A DNA stretch of 64,000 nucleotides from Zelopaecilomyces penicillatus. Taxonomy: Eukaryota > Ascomycota > Sordariomycetes > Hypocreales > Pseudodiploosporaceae. The notes under the pieces were generated by a model. The model made no database searches, was not told the DNA's origin, and worked only from the letters and a program-made list of their open reading frames with translations. The DNA is taken from the NCBI GenBank assembly GCA_005765155.1, contig VCCP01000001.1, forward strand, positions 186,001-250,000, given 5' to 3'. Below are positions 11,022 through 21,178 of this stretch, one piece after another. The position numbers and the translations under genes were made by a program. Each line of letters begins with the position of its first letter. The stretch's first letter is position 1.

Positions 11022-12149
11022 GGTGGTTCTTCGCCGCCCAAGTGACGTGTTTTCTTCTTATTTGTTGGTTTGGTAGTAGTTGTGATGCTTGGAAAGTTGA
11101 GAGGATTTGGCGTTTGAGTGGATAAAAGACCACAAAGTAAAGATAAATATATCTGATATCATAAATCGGGTCTCTCAGAGTCTGAAGAGGGCCAACTCCA
11201 ATGCCATTGACGCATGCTACCGAGTCAAGATACATGGCTGCCATGGCTGAAATTTTATGACCTGGAATGCTGTTGTCGCATCGTGTGACAGGGAATGTTA
11301 GATCCGCAGCTGTGATTATTTTGACGAGGGCAAGGTATCGCCAATCGCTACTTAGTTTCGTATAGTTGCTGTTGCGTGGGTGAAACTGAACTGCCCAGAG
11401 TTTTGGCTTACACGAATCATTGAAGCCATCAATGTAAATAAATGCCATGGGTATGCTGTATACTACTTGACATATGACACTAATACCTTACCCACCTCGG
11501 ACACCTTACCCATTCCCGGCCATGGCTCCTCCGGCCTTGCAGCTCTTAACATCCTTGTTAATCCTCCGGACTTTGCTCCATTGCCCGTTGCCGTTTATAG
11601 CTATGGCGGGTATGACGATCAATTCCTTCCCGGGAAGAGGTTGCGTAAAAGAAACAGCCGCCTTGCAATTCCATTTTTTAATTATGGTAGTTGTTTTAGC
11701 CTCAAGCTTACACGGGAAAAAGATACAAAAGTTCGGTGCCGAAACTCCGTAAAGGAAGCCGTTGGATTCAATGACTCGCCATCCCAGCTGCGGCAGGAGT
11801 CTCAGGCAGCTTGCAACAGGTAGCCATTGGCCAATTAATCTTTACTAGATTCTGTCAAGACTGAGTTATACGTGGTAAAATAGGAATTTTAACAACATCC
11901 TGGCTGCCGCCCTCGGAAGGATCTTGCCGTGCCATCCCGACGCATCCAAGTTTGTGATGAACGGAATCATAGAAATAAGTGAATAAGTAAAGAAAAACGC
12001 CAGCAAAATCTATGATCTCATGTAGCATTATTCTATACCAAAATCATATTCTCCGATGTTCTTGACCAATAACCATCCTCCTCTCTGTGCCACAATCAAG
12101 CTCATACTAGCATTTATTTCCAACGTTAACCCAAGTCCGAACAACACAT
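11022..12149. other. Intergenic region, about 1.1 kb
   Basis: No convincing gene. Open frames on both strands (for example 11380-11823 plus) lack domains and signal peptides. A short minus-strand stretch near 11448-11410 reads FIYIDGFN, resembling AMYIDGLN in the small protein gene just downstream at 12150-12799; this could be a trace of a decayed copy but is too short to call. Confidence 0.45.
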
Positions 12150-12799
12150 TTATTTTTGGCGAGCCTGACCCTGTCCAAGCGTCTCAATCAAGGTCATCCG
12201 GAGTGATTTATACGAGTCCAGCGAGAGGCCAGAGTATTGAATGCAGCCGTCACCACAAGTATTCAGAGCACTTTTCTTCACGTTGAGGCCGTCAATGTAC
12301 ATGGCGACATCGACGCAAGCTTGTGGAAGACCCTCAATCTTAAGGCCTACATTACAAAAAAAAAAATAGGAAAGAAAGCAATTAGTTTACCGGTTGTCGG
12401 TCGGAGTTTTTTTTTTGGAAAAGTAAAACAGATCAACATACCCGTTTTATTTAAAACATCGTAAACGCGAACCTTTTCACCCAAAAGTGAATGACAACAC
12501 TCCTTGCCCAACTTCCTCGGCACACCCGTCATACGTCCACAAGTCGCCAGCCTCTTGGGCCCATGGAAGTCGACCATGAAATTTGTCTCTGGCAGGCTGT
12601 TGTTGATGCTGCTGCCGTTGTTATTCGGCGACAAATCGTGGCCATCATCCCTCTTCCCCATGTTATTGTAGAGTTCGACGTAGGTGTACATTGTGACAGA
12701 TGCGACGACGATGCCGAGATAGGCCAAGGGTGCGGGACAGGTCTGGATCGTGGCGAGGGCGATGACGAAGCCTGCGACTGCTGCTAATTTGAAGTGCAT
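12150..12799 (-). CDS. Small secreted or membrane protein with conserved-looking cysteines, function unknown
   Basis: Two exons, 12799-12442 and 12346-12150, join through a 95-nt intron (GTATGT..GTAATGTAG) to 184 residues. Residues 5-19 (LAAVAGFVIALATIQ) look like a signal peptide or first membrane helix, and a second hydrophobic stretch follows at 25-39. Cysteines are at 21, 87, 101, 102, 130, 150 and 154, including a CC pair and a CGDGC motif, which suggests disulfides in an extracellular domain. I do not recognise a family. It lies inside the biosynthetic region, divergent from the acyltransferase gene with 414 bp between starts. Reading into the intron would give a lysine-rich tail with no cysteines, so the spliced form is preferred. 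Confidence 0.65.
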
Positions 12800-13213
12800 T
12801 TCGATAATGTCTATCTTCTTGGTGTGAATGTGTATATGTGTGTTTGTCTGTTATGGTGAATCGTCTGGTACGTTCGGAGTCTTGTATTTCTAGTCGGCGC
12901 AAACTAGAAATGAGAAAAACAGAAGGGTTAAATCTAGAAGATCATATTCGAGTATGATCATACAAATAGTGCCATGATACGTCTAAATAACGGGTCTGTC
13001 ATCATAACAGTTGGTGGCTGCAGCAAGAATATGCTGTACCAGCAATGTGGAAACTCAATATCTCCTTTGCCGTTCGTGCACGCCACCCAACTCCAACTAA
13101 CACTTACATGCTTCTATCGTCCTTGTGCACTTATTCTCTGTAAGCTTGTAATAACAGACACACTAATCCTCATCACAAACACACATCTTCTACAACCCAC
13201 CTACAATCCAGCA
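12800..13213. promoter_or_regulatory. Divergent promoter region between small secreted protein and acyltransferase
   Basis: The 414 bases separate two divergent starts. Directly open sequence extends upstream of the chosen acyltransferase start to 12974 but encodes no membrane helix typical of the family start, so it is treated as 5' leader. Confidence 0.45.
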
Positions 13214-14350
13214 ATGGAGTTCTTGCTATCCCTTCTTTGCCATGTCTCTGGCATATCTCTCATGTTCTTCGCACTCTACCTACCAAAACCTCACCAAACA
13301 CTAACCATCCTCCCAATATGGACTCTACTAGTCCTCTCCCTTCTTGCCATGCCTCGCCTACACCCCATCCCTATGGTCTCCGCCACGTACACCATGAGCA
13401 CAATCATCCACATCCTCTACTGCCCTGTCATGCTCAGCGCGCAAAAGGAACCACTTAAGTTTGAACGCGAGAATTGGGCCCTTAGAGACGCTTACAAACT
13501 ATACAACAACCCTAGGAGATTGTCTCAGCAGATACCCTCAGAGCCGCCGCGAAAGAAACGCAAAATTGTACAATACGCAGTGTTAAGGCTTCTCAAGACT
13601 ATAGGGTTATGTATGGCCATCGGTCTTCTCAGTCTTTGGTTCGGCAGAATCTTGTCCATCTGTAAAGTATCCGATTTAGCACCCGAGCGTGAGTCCCTAT
13701 TGAGAAATCTCATCCGTGGCGAAACCACACTGTTTGATATCGTCCTCCGATGGTATGTAACCATCTGGTGGCTTGTCGAGTCAATCCTCGAGTTGGAGCT
13801 CTGCCACACTCTCTTCAGCATCATCTTTGTCTGTATTCTTCGCCTTGACGAACCAGACGAGTGGACAGATTTGTTTGGCAAAGCCACGGAAGTACACTCG
13901 CTGAAAGATTTCTGGGGTACGTTCTGGCACCAACTTCTCTCGCCTGCTGCCATCGAATGGGCTCGATTCTTCTTGAGAAGAATTCCGTATTTGAAATCAC
14001 ACGCTTGGCTGGCCAAGCCTTTTGTGGCCTTTTTCGTCTTTTCCGTGTCTGGCCTTGCCCATGCTTTCATCTCTTGGTCCCAGGGCGAGGTTGCCATGGA
14101 GCGAGAGCTTTACTTTTTCTGGGCAAGTTTTGCAGTTATCAGTTTCGAAGTTGTCATCTCTAAACTCGCTGTTCGGATCTTCAAAACTTCCAGAATGGCC
14201 AGCATTGTCAAGAAATACTGTGGAAACCGAGCGATGAAAATTGCAAGGCAGGTTTTGGGGATGGTTTGGGTCTTGGGCTTCTTTTACTTCATGGTACCTC
14301 GCATCGCGTATCCCAGGATTTACCGTGAACTACAACAACTTCATAGTTAG
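13214..14350 (+). CDS. Membrane-bound O-acyltransferase, wax-synthase-like
   Basis: From the ATG at 13214 (GCAATGGAG) the single exon encodes 378 residues with about seven hydrophobic helices, starting MEFLLSLLCHVSG. The wax-synthase-type signature is present: the soluble loop SLKDFWGTFWHQLL (tryptophan- and histidine-rich, like the FWxxFWH motif of the family) and the later membrane histidine in FSVSGLAHAFISW, the presumed catalytic residue. Family members in fungal clusters transfer acetyl or longer acyl groups to hydroxyls of terpenoid or meroterpenoid products. An in-frame ATG at 12974 would add 80 residues without family resemblance. Only 23 bp separate its stop from the stop of the convergent SEC11-like gene. 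Confidence 0.82.
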   Translation: MEFLLSLLCHVSGISLMFFALYLPKPHQTLTILPIWTLLVLSLLAMPRLHPIPMVSATYTMSTIIHILYCPVMLSAQKEPLKFERENWALRDAYKLYNNPRRLSQQIPSEPPRKKRKIVQYAVLRLLKTIGLCMAIGLLSLWFGRILSICKVSDLAPERESLLRNLIRGETTLFDIVLRWYVTIWWLVESILELELCHTLFSIIFVCILRLDEPDEWTDLFGKATEVHSLKDFWGTFWHQLLSPAAIEWARFFLRRIPYLKSHAWLAKPFVAFFVFSVSGLAHAFISWSQGEVAMERELYFFWASFAVISFEVVISKLAVRIFKTSRMASIVKKYCGNRAMKIARQVLGMVWVLGFFYFMVPRIAYPRIYRELQQLHS

Positions 14351-14373
14351 ATGATAGACAGCACATAATAATA

Positions 14374-14923
14374 TCATAGCATTAGACTCGCGATTACCAG
14401 CCCTATTATTAGAGTGTACTTGAGCACAGGAATCTCTGCCATCAAGAGAGTGAACCAGCCTAGAAACGGCACGTAGCCTCTGACGAGACCATCAATTTCG
14501 CTTCGATGGGCATATTCCCTATCTCCAGGGTACAATGTCGTATCGTCTACTTCATTGTTGTCCCCTTTAGTCAAGATCAATTGCCTGGTGAATTCACCCT
14601 CAGTTAGCAGTCCCGTCTAACAACAATGTAAAAGAGGCAACATACTCAGACTGTGCATTCCGAAACACTTTTATAGCTCGGTGCACCATCGGCTCTCGGG
14701 CGCCTGAGAACCAAATCACCGGGATATCCCCCGCATGAATATCCTGCGACCAGTTGGATAGGAATATCACGTCCCCACGCTGAAATGTTGGCTCCATGGA
14801 CCCGGATGAGACGACATGGATAGGGCAGCGTGAGTTTGTCAGCACCAGTAGTGTCTTCCATGACATGAAAATGCCAGTGATTAGCAAAGCGATGGGGAGA
14901 GATTCGGAGAGTAGCCGACGCAT
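14374..14923 (-). CDS. Signal peptidase I catalytic subunit (SEC11-like), S26B family
   Basis: Exons 14923-14646 and 14584-14374 join in frame (GA|G) to 162 residues. All catalytic features of the eukaryotic ER signal peptidase are visible: an N-terminal membrane helix (ALLITGIFMSWKTLLVL), the nucleophile Ser42 in SSGSMEPTFQRGD, the base His81 in VHR, and Asp101/Asp107 in LTKGDNNEVDD. The C-terminal half GYVPFLGWFTLL and a hydrophobic tail follow the Sec11 layout. The family removes signal peptides from secretory proteins in the ER membrane. The sequence looks divergent from ordinary housekeeping Sec11 (for example HAGDIPVIWFSGAREPMVHR in place of the usual central segment), suggesting a second copy rather than the housekeeping one. 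Its position among metabolic genes is unusual. Confidence 0.85.
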
Positions 14924-15459
14924 AGTAAGTGTGTTGTTTCAAGATGAAACGGCCTCGCTGTGTGTGGATGCTCCAGAATGATTTTGTTCCTGATAATGTC
15001 CCAACTTGTGGTTCATTCAATGCCATTAAAGGTAACGGACAATGAAAACTCAACATGCCTTTGATTCATACAAGTTTAGGCTGGAGAATCTAGTTTTTGC
15101 TGAATTCATCTTGCACTTCATCTTGCATTTCGGCTTGCATCCAAGCGCAGCCATTCCCGATGCATCTCCACTTTCATGCCTCGCCGTCTGTGCCATCTGA
15201 TCTTGTGATGCACCAAGGATCTACAGTCTACAACGCCAAACGTGGGCAATAAAATATCAAACAGAAGCATATGAACTCGCAAAATAACGCCTTGATTTAG
15301 GCACAACTTCAAAATGTGTATTCAAATTCAACTCGCATTAAACCAGATGCTCGCTCGCTCGCTTGAATCATGATGCTCCCCTTTACACTCAATTCCAAAA
15401 TACTGGGCCAATAGAGTAGTAGTAGTATTAGTAGCTCTTTCATTTGAAGCGCATACCAT
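14924..15459. other. Intergenic region, about 540 bp
   Basis: Upstream of the SEC11-like gene and downstream of the hydrolase, both on the minus strand. It should hold the SEC11-like promoter. A run of five or six TAG/TAGTAG units lies near 15415-15435. No gene is supported. Confidence 0.5.
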
Positions 15460-17613
15460 TCAGTCCCCCTCTCTCAACCCAAACGGGTCTGCAAGCTGCA
15501 CCATCGAGTCCCAAAGTTTTGCATCCTCCCCATCCACAAACTTACACCCGCCGACGTCATCGACGCCGTTGCTGCTACCCCCCGTGCATCCAATAAACGG
15601 CCGGACCTCCGGCTCACACGTTGTTCCTGCGTCTGGTAACCTTCCCGTTTGGAAGTACTCGCGCAGCACCTTTGCTGTGCAGATTGACGGCGTTGAGTGC
15701 GAGCAGTGGCCCTGTGAGTCCTGGTTCATCACGACACTGCCGGGGAACAGCGTCGATACTCGCTGGGCGTTGCGCAGCGGTGTGACGGTGTCGTGAGTGT
15801 TGCCGATGATGAGCAGCGGATGTGACGTGTTATCCCCCTCTTGCTTTTCAAAGTTCAATGCTGGTCTCCAAGCCGGCTCAACCGTGTAACCTAGACAGGA
15901 CAACTTGTTCCGAGCCCAGCTAGGACTGATCCATTGCCCTTGAGCCTGTAATATCGTCAAGAACTCTTTAAAGCCAGCCCTCGTCATATTCGCCGCACTG
16001 CTACTGCTTCTACTACCACCCATATCCATGCATGATATCGCCTGAAAGGGCCCAAAGCTAGAAATATAAGGAATCGAGTAAAAGTCATCATCATCTTTCT
16101 CGCCCCGCCGGGGCAAGGGGGGCCGAGCACGTTTCCTACTCACAATCCTAGCTAGCGCTGGGGACGACGTGTTTCTACTCTCCAGTGCTGGCAGCAGCTC
16201 GAACAGAGTTTCCACCGTGGCAAAGGGGAAATACATGCCTGACAGGAGCATCAGGTGCACGTCGCCGTATGTGACGAGGGCTGGGCTGGATTTCTCGGGC
16301 GGCATGGCAATGGGGTTGTCTTTGAGGAACAGCATAATGGATGTGAAACGGGCTTCGACGTCTGCTGCCGAAGAGCCGTTGCGGGCAAGTGGGCAGCTCT
16401 CAGGGCCAGCTTGGGAACAGTATTCACAGAACTTGCTGATGATGTTGTCAGAGTCTTGTAACTGGGTGAGCCAAGCTCCCGCGTAGTGGTCAGCCGGATC
16501 AACAACACCATCAAGCACCAGCCGACCAACACGATCGGGATGCATGGCCGCAAAAGTCTCCCCAATCACTGTTCCGTAGCTCATTCCCCAGTACTGGATC
16601 TTTTCCTCCCCGGGTGTGTATGCCGTGCGGTTGATAATCTCAAGCGCCGCCGCCGCCGCTCCTCTCTTGTCATCGCTTGCACCCGAGCGAGTGCCGTCGA
16701 TCAGTCGATGGGCCTCTTCAGCTCTCCACTCTCCATGCTTTTCGATAATCTGAACCATGTCCTGCACCGTCTGTGCCGTGTTGAGGTGCCGCAAGATGCC
16801 CGTGTCAGACTCTTCCCCCTCGGAGCAACTCGCCCCGAGCGCACTCGCCCTCGCCCACTCCATGCCGATGATGCTCTCGCTATGCCACAGCAGCCCGTAG
16901 TCAGGAAACGTTGCGATCCAAGCTTGCTGGTCGAATGCATCGGAGTAGCATCGCAGGCGAGGTGTCGTATTGTTTACGCCACGCGGATCAAACGAAAGAA
17001 TGTCAAAATACTTGTCGCCACTGTTGTTGCTATCAGACGATGATGTCGGCGGCACCAACAGCGATCCAGCATCCAACACAGTCTGTAGATTCTTGCTATC
17101 CCCGAGCACCTGAAAGACACCCGATTCCCCAGGTCCACCCGGATTCACAATAACAGGCCCGCCATATCTCGGATCCGTCACAGGCACCCTGGCAGGGAGT
17201 TTGATCACGGCAATGGCTGCGCGAGGCCCGCCCGCCTGCTTGTCAACCGAGCGGTTCCAATTCAGCGGGACCGAAAGCCGGGCGCACTGAAAGTCGGAGA
17301 AGCATGGCCTCCACTGAAATGAAGTAGACGGTTGGACGTCGTCCCATGAGAACCCGCGGGTTTGCTGTTGTTCTCGTTGTGGTTCCACGACCTGGACCTC
17401 CTCCTGTCCTGCAAACAACGAGGCACCCGGGCCGACGAAGCGGTCAAGTGTTAATAATATCGGCTGCACTACCAACAAAGGGAACAACAGCTTCAGACTA
17501 AAACAGAACAGTGCAATAACCGCAATAATCATGAGTCGGTTTCCACCACAGTTCGGCGATAGCCGAGAGACTAGCGTGGCTGTCGCAAGCCTCGCCGGCG
17601 GAGGCTTCATCAT
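15460..17613 (-). CDS. Alpha/beta hydrolase of the TAP-like (peptidase S33) type, membrane-anchored
   Basis: A single exon of 717 residues. Residues 27-55 are hydrophobic (LMIIAVIALFCFSLKLLFPLLVV), a signal anchor placing the enzyme in the lumen or outside the cell. The oxyanion region is VIVNPGGPGESG, the nucleophile elbow is YWGMSYGTVIGE (G-M-S-Y-G), and the C-terminal TAP-like domain carries the acid in IGNTHDTVTP and the histidine in SQGHCSHST. This is the arrangement of tripeptidyl/prolyl aminopeptidase-like enzymes. Several cysteines (WRPCFSDFQCARL, CEYCSQ) agree with an extracytosolic location. The natural substrate may be a peptide or an ester. It is the rightmost gene of the compact metabolic block, followed by 2.5 kb without genes, so cluster membership is uncertain. 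Confidence 0.85.
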   Translation of the reverse strand: MMKPPPARLATATLVSRLSPNCGGNRLMIIAVIALFCFSLKLLFPLLVVQPILLTLDRFVGPGASLFAGQEEVQVVEPQREQQQTRGFSWDDVQPSTSFQWRPCFSDFQCARLSVPLNWNRSVDKQAGGPRAAIAVIKLPARVPVTDPRYGGPVIVNPGGPGESGVFQVLGDSKNLQTVLDAGSLLVPPTSSSDSNNSGDKYFDILSFDPRGVNNTTPRLRCYSDAFDQQAWIATFPDYGLLWHSESIIGMEWARASALGASCSEGEESDTGILRHLNTAQTVQDMVQIIEKHGEWRAEEAHRLIDGTRSGASDDKRGAAAAALEIINRTAYTPGEEKIQYWGMSYGTVIGETFAAMHPDRVGRLVLDGVVDPADHYAGAWLTQLQDSDNIISKFCEYCSQAGPESCPLARNGSSAADVEARFTSIMLFLKDNPIAMPPEKSSPALVTYGDVHLMLLSGMYFPFATVETLFELLPALESRNTSSPALARIVSRKRARPPLPRRGEKDDDDFYSIPYISSFGPFQAISCMDMGGSRSSSSAANMTRAGFKEFLTILQAQGQWISPSWARNKLSCLGYTVEPAWRPALNFEKQEGDNTSHPLLIIGNTHDTVTPLRNAQRVSTLFPGSVVMNQDSQGHCSHSTPSICTAKVLREYFQTGRLPDAGTTCEPEVRPFIGCTGGSSNGVDDVGGCKFVDGEDAKLWDSMVQLADPFGLREGD

Positions 17614-20113
17614 AACTCGAAACTATAATTCTCTGATGCCGTTTCGATGACCTCAGTCAAAGCTCTTGGAAGGGCGGTTTTTTCGCTGACAATAGATTTT
17701 GGGAGCAGCCAACACACCCAGGGTTGTGCTGTCATGTCAGACCCCCCCCCCCCCCCCCCTTTAATCCAGGGGGGTAGGCGAAAGGATCCACGACATCCCT
17801 GCCTTTCTTTTGTCCGGCTAAGGTCAGCGGCTCAAGCAACGTATCCCTGCATATGCATTGCGTTTAAAAGTGGACTGTTCATGGCAGCTTGAGACGCTGG
17901 TTTGCCAGTGATTTGGAAGTGTGCTCCAATGGCGATTGTAACCTTGAGACAATTGGACAAGCTTTTGATTGCTTACCTACTCCATATTTATTACTTGTGG
18001 GTGTGGTGTATACGTGTTGCGTCTCAAGTGCCTGTAGTGTGTTCATGTCTGTATTAATAGAACTTCACGTGCAACTCTTCTCTGTATTTGGTGTCTTATG
18101 CTAAGATTCAACCAGTGGCGCCGTCTGCCAAGATATCAATTAATATGGCAGACTGTTTCTGTTCCTGACTACACCAACGTGGGAACAAACAGCCACTGCC
18201 GTCGTAAGCCTCCTCCCATAACAAATTCCCCGTTGTGTAGTATATCCCAGACACCCTATAATTATATCAATGCCGAGAAGCAGGTGACCGACCACCCGTT
18301 CCATAGTGCTTTGATTTTTTTTTCTATTCTAGTTTTCTACTCTTTCTATGTTTTCCCCATGTTCTTCACATGTTCCCAAACGCCTTCCCAGCCTAGCTAG
18401 ACTGCCTCATCTTGTGGTTTCATCGCCCGTTGATGTCTGCCCCCCCTCCTTAGCAGCCCACGCGGCCTATGCATCCTACATCGAATTTTTTCGCCCATGA
18501 TAGGTGCGCTTTTCGGACTCTTTTATTATCCTTTCAGCATCTTAATTATTCTTGTCTCTGTAGACATACTGAGATAGTTAGCCGAATGTTTCAAATTGAG
18601 GGGCAAAGTAAGCAGTTAAAGCTTGGCTTTGTATCGGAACAACCGGATAATTCCATCTCTCTGATGGACAGAATACCCTACGTAGTAGTATCAGGTAGAG
18701 CCATGCAGCCTTGGTGCTGGATAGAGTGCGACCCTGGTAACTGGAGCCAAAATCCCTCCGCCCATGGGATCATGCACTCCGCAACGAGGCGCTTCGCATA
18801 TGCTGAATGACGATGTCTTGGCTCTCGCAAAGATCGGATTCCCAGCGCCAAGACGAATCGTTTAACCAAAAGTTTCCTTCACTAAGAAAATGAGAAGATG
18901 TTTGCCCGCGCACCTGCTTTGACATGACAATAATATCACCAACTCTGACACGTCGCAGAGCCTCGTCACAAATATGTACAATAGAGGCCTAACAACTACG
19001 ATAATGCAGAGAATTCCAATAGACAAGACAGACTTGTAAAATAGATTCCCAAAATGCCAAAAAAATCACACCAGTTTTCTTCCACATTGCCTGACAAGTT
19101 CATTACTCAGTTACCGCTCACACTAGAGAGCATATCAGCTAGCCACGAGGGGTCCCGGCTACACGGGACGGCGGGGCGGCGGGATCCGGCATGTGCCTGA
19201 ACTGACCGAGTTTGGAGAGTCGTAATGGTGGTTGCGTTATGTTGTGTTGCGATGGATTGAGTTGAAGTTTCTGTGTGTGGGGTGTTGCAATATAGCACAT
19301 TCTCACCTACACTTGTTGTAGTAGTCAAAGTAGTGAAAGGGCCCGCTCAGGAGGTTCGGACTTTGATCGAGAATGGAGCCCACGAGAGCTTCTAGTTGCT
19401 TCAAGAGAACAAAGCTCTAACAAACTTACATTACTATCCCACCCACCCACTCACCCTCGATTTCATCCATGCTCCGGCTCTTCTTCCCCAGCTTCCTCAT
19501 AGGGCTCCTTATCACTACGAACCAGTGTCGATCCTGCCATCCTGATTCCCACCCAGGAGAGGGATCATCCGCCCAAGGTCCCATATCAAGGGGACCCAAG
19601 GGGACCTAGGGGGGTTTCCCTTTTTAAAGCCCTGGACCATCACGGAGTTGTATGTAAGTAAGTAAGATGAGATGCACGAAACGTAGGAGAACAGATAATG
19701 GAAAGATGGCATGTAACGTAATATTGAGAGTCCTCTTTTCCTTCTTTCATCGGACGATGGGAGGATGACTCGCGTGTGGTTTATGAGATGTCGTCTAAGC
19801 CTAACACTATCACAAGAGAGGGGGGAGGGGAGGAGGTGGACCATGGAGAGGCCGTTTCAACGCCCCGTCGGATGAAAAAAGAAGTCCCACGATGGAGTAG
19901 CTTTTGAGTGTGTTGTCGGATCATGCCGTGTGATAAGTCTATTGTTCTCTTTCAGAGATACATAAACCCCCCAAGGCCTTTCTCGGTATTCCGTTGATCC
20001 AAACAAGTCCGCACCATCTCATCATCATCACCACATCCAGACACACTCACTCACAAATACATACATCTATCAACCCCTTTCAAACCGTCTGAACTCCTCA
20101 CCCAACCATCAAT
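17614..20113. other. Intergenic region, 2.5 kb
   Basis: No gene supported on either strand. It contains a C18 run at 17742-17759 upstream of the hydrolase and GC-poor sequence with scattered short open frames. The last 120 bases, CT-rich and ending CACCCAACCATCAATATG, look like the 5' leader of the spherulin-like gene. This gap marks a natural right border of the metabolic block. Confidence 0.5.
17742..17759. repeat. Mononucleotide C18 run
   Basis: Eighteen C in a row about 130 bp upstream of the minus-strand hydrolase start; a second long C/G homopolymer in this window. Confidence 0.95.
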
Positions 20114-20950
20114 ATGCATTTCCTCGCCGCCTCAACCCTCTTGGCTAGCTTAGCCACCACTGCCTCTGCCGCCTCCGGTGTCCTCCTCCCCCTATACGTC
20201 TATCCCTCTGCCAGCTTCGGCGACAACGCTGCCAACTGGAAACCCGCCTTTGACGCCATCAAGGCCACCACCAACGTCCCCTGGCTCGCCGTCGTCAACC
20301 CATCCAACGGACCCGGTCCCACAGGCCAGCCCGGCAACGGAGACGCCAACTACATCAGCGGCATCTCTCAGCTCAACGCGCTCGCCAACGTCCAAACCAT
20401 TGGATACGTCCGCACCGACTACGCCAAATCCCCGCTCGACGAGCTCAAGAAGAACATCACCACCTACCACTCCTGGGCCGCTACCAACAAGGATGTCACC
20501 GTCAAGGGCATCTTCTTCGATGAGACGAGCACCACAAACTTTGCCTACCTCAAGGAGGCTGTCGACCATGCTCGCGCGACCTTCACCGAGGGCCCGGCCA
20601 CGATGATTTGCAACTTCGGCACTACCACGCCCGCTGAGTTCTACAAGGTGTGCGATGTTGTCATTGCCTTTGAGAGCTGCCTCAACTGCCCGCTCGGCTC
20701 GCAGTACAAGAGCCAGGAGACGATCAGCAACAACATCCCCAAGGGCCTCGAACCCCAGGCTGCCATCATTGTGCACCACTTCACGGGTACCACCTTTGAC
20801 GGCAAGACTGCGGACAACGCTCTCCTGACCAACTTTGCCCAGACCATCAAGACCAACAAGGTTGGATGGGCTTACTTCTGCTCTGCCGATTACAACGACA
20901 TCAAGTCGAACCCTGCCTCTATCGGTGCGGTCGCCAAGGCCATGGCATAA
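20114..20950 (+). CDS. Secreted spherulin-4-like protein (GH135-type hydrolase fold)
   Basis: A single exon of 278 residues with a clear signal peptide (MHFLAASTLLASLATTASA). The mature part follows the spherulation-specific family 4 pattern: LLPLYVYPS at the start, WLAVVNPSNGPG, IGYVRTDY, GIFFDETS and VIAFE. The family includes Sph3 of Aspergillus (GH135), an endo-alpha-1,4-N-acetylgalactosaminidase of the galactosaminogalactan pathway, whose acidic active-site residues lie in the FFDE and later glutamate motifs; D136, E137 and E187 are the equivalent visible positions. Hydrolysis of an exopolysaccharide is therefore plausible but not proven, since many fungal spherulin paralogues are uncharacterised. 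Strong codon bias toward C-ending codons suggests high expression. A CT-rich leader precedes the start. Confidence 0.85.
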   Translation: MHFLAASTLLASLATTASAASGVLLPLYVYPSASFGDNAANWKPAFDAIKATTNVPWLAVVNPSNGPGPTGQPGNGDANYISGISQLNALANVQTIGYVRTDYAKSPLDELKKNITTYHSWAATNKDVTVKGIFFDETSTTNFAYLKEAVDHARATFTEGPATMICNFGTTTPAEFYKVCDVVIAFESCLNCPLGSQYKSQETISNNIPKGLEPQAAIIVHHFTGTTFDGKTADNALLTNFAQTIKTNKVGWAYFCSADYNDIKSNPASIGAVAKAMA

Positions 20951-21178
20951 ATGTCGGGCGCCTGTATATAACTCAGAAAGACTTTTTTCTGGGCTGTTTG
21001 GGCATATATATGGATTTTTCTTTTTCTTTTTTCTTTTTTGGGAAGCAAGCGAGAAATCCAAGAGAAAAGGGGTAGAGAGGTTTGTAAGAGGTGAAAATAT
21101 TTCAAAAAAAAAAAAAACCAATTGCTTCATGTTGCAAATAAGTTGCTATATAAAAAACACATAAATACATATATTCCA

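Noticed and set aside
11380..11823. Open frames in the gap between GST-like and small cysteine protein genes
   Set aside because: No signal peptide, domain or splice structure; composition is ordinary intergenic.
20192..21130. Long minus-strand open frame (312 codons) antisense to the spherulin-like gene
   Set aside because: It is the shadow of a highly codon-biased GC-rich gene; its product is Val/Gly/Leu-rich with no domain or start context.
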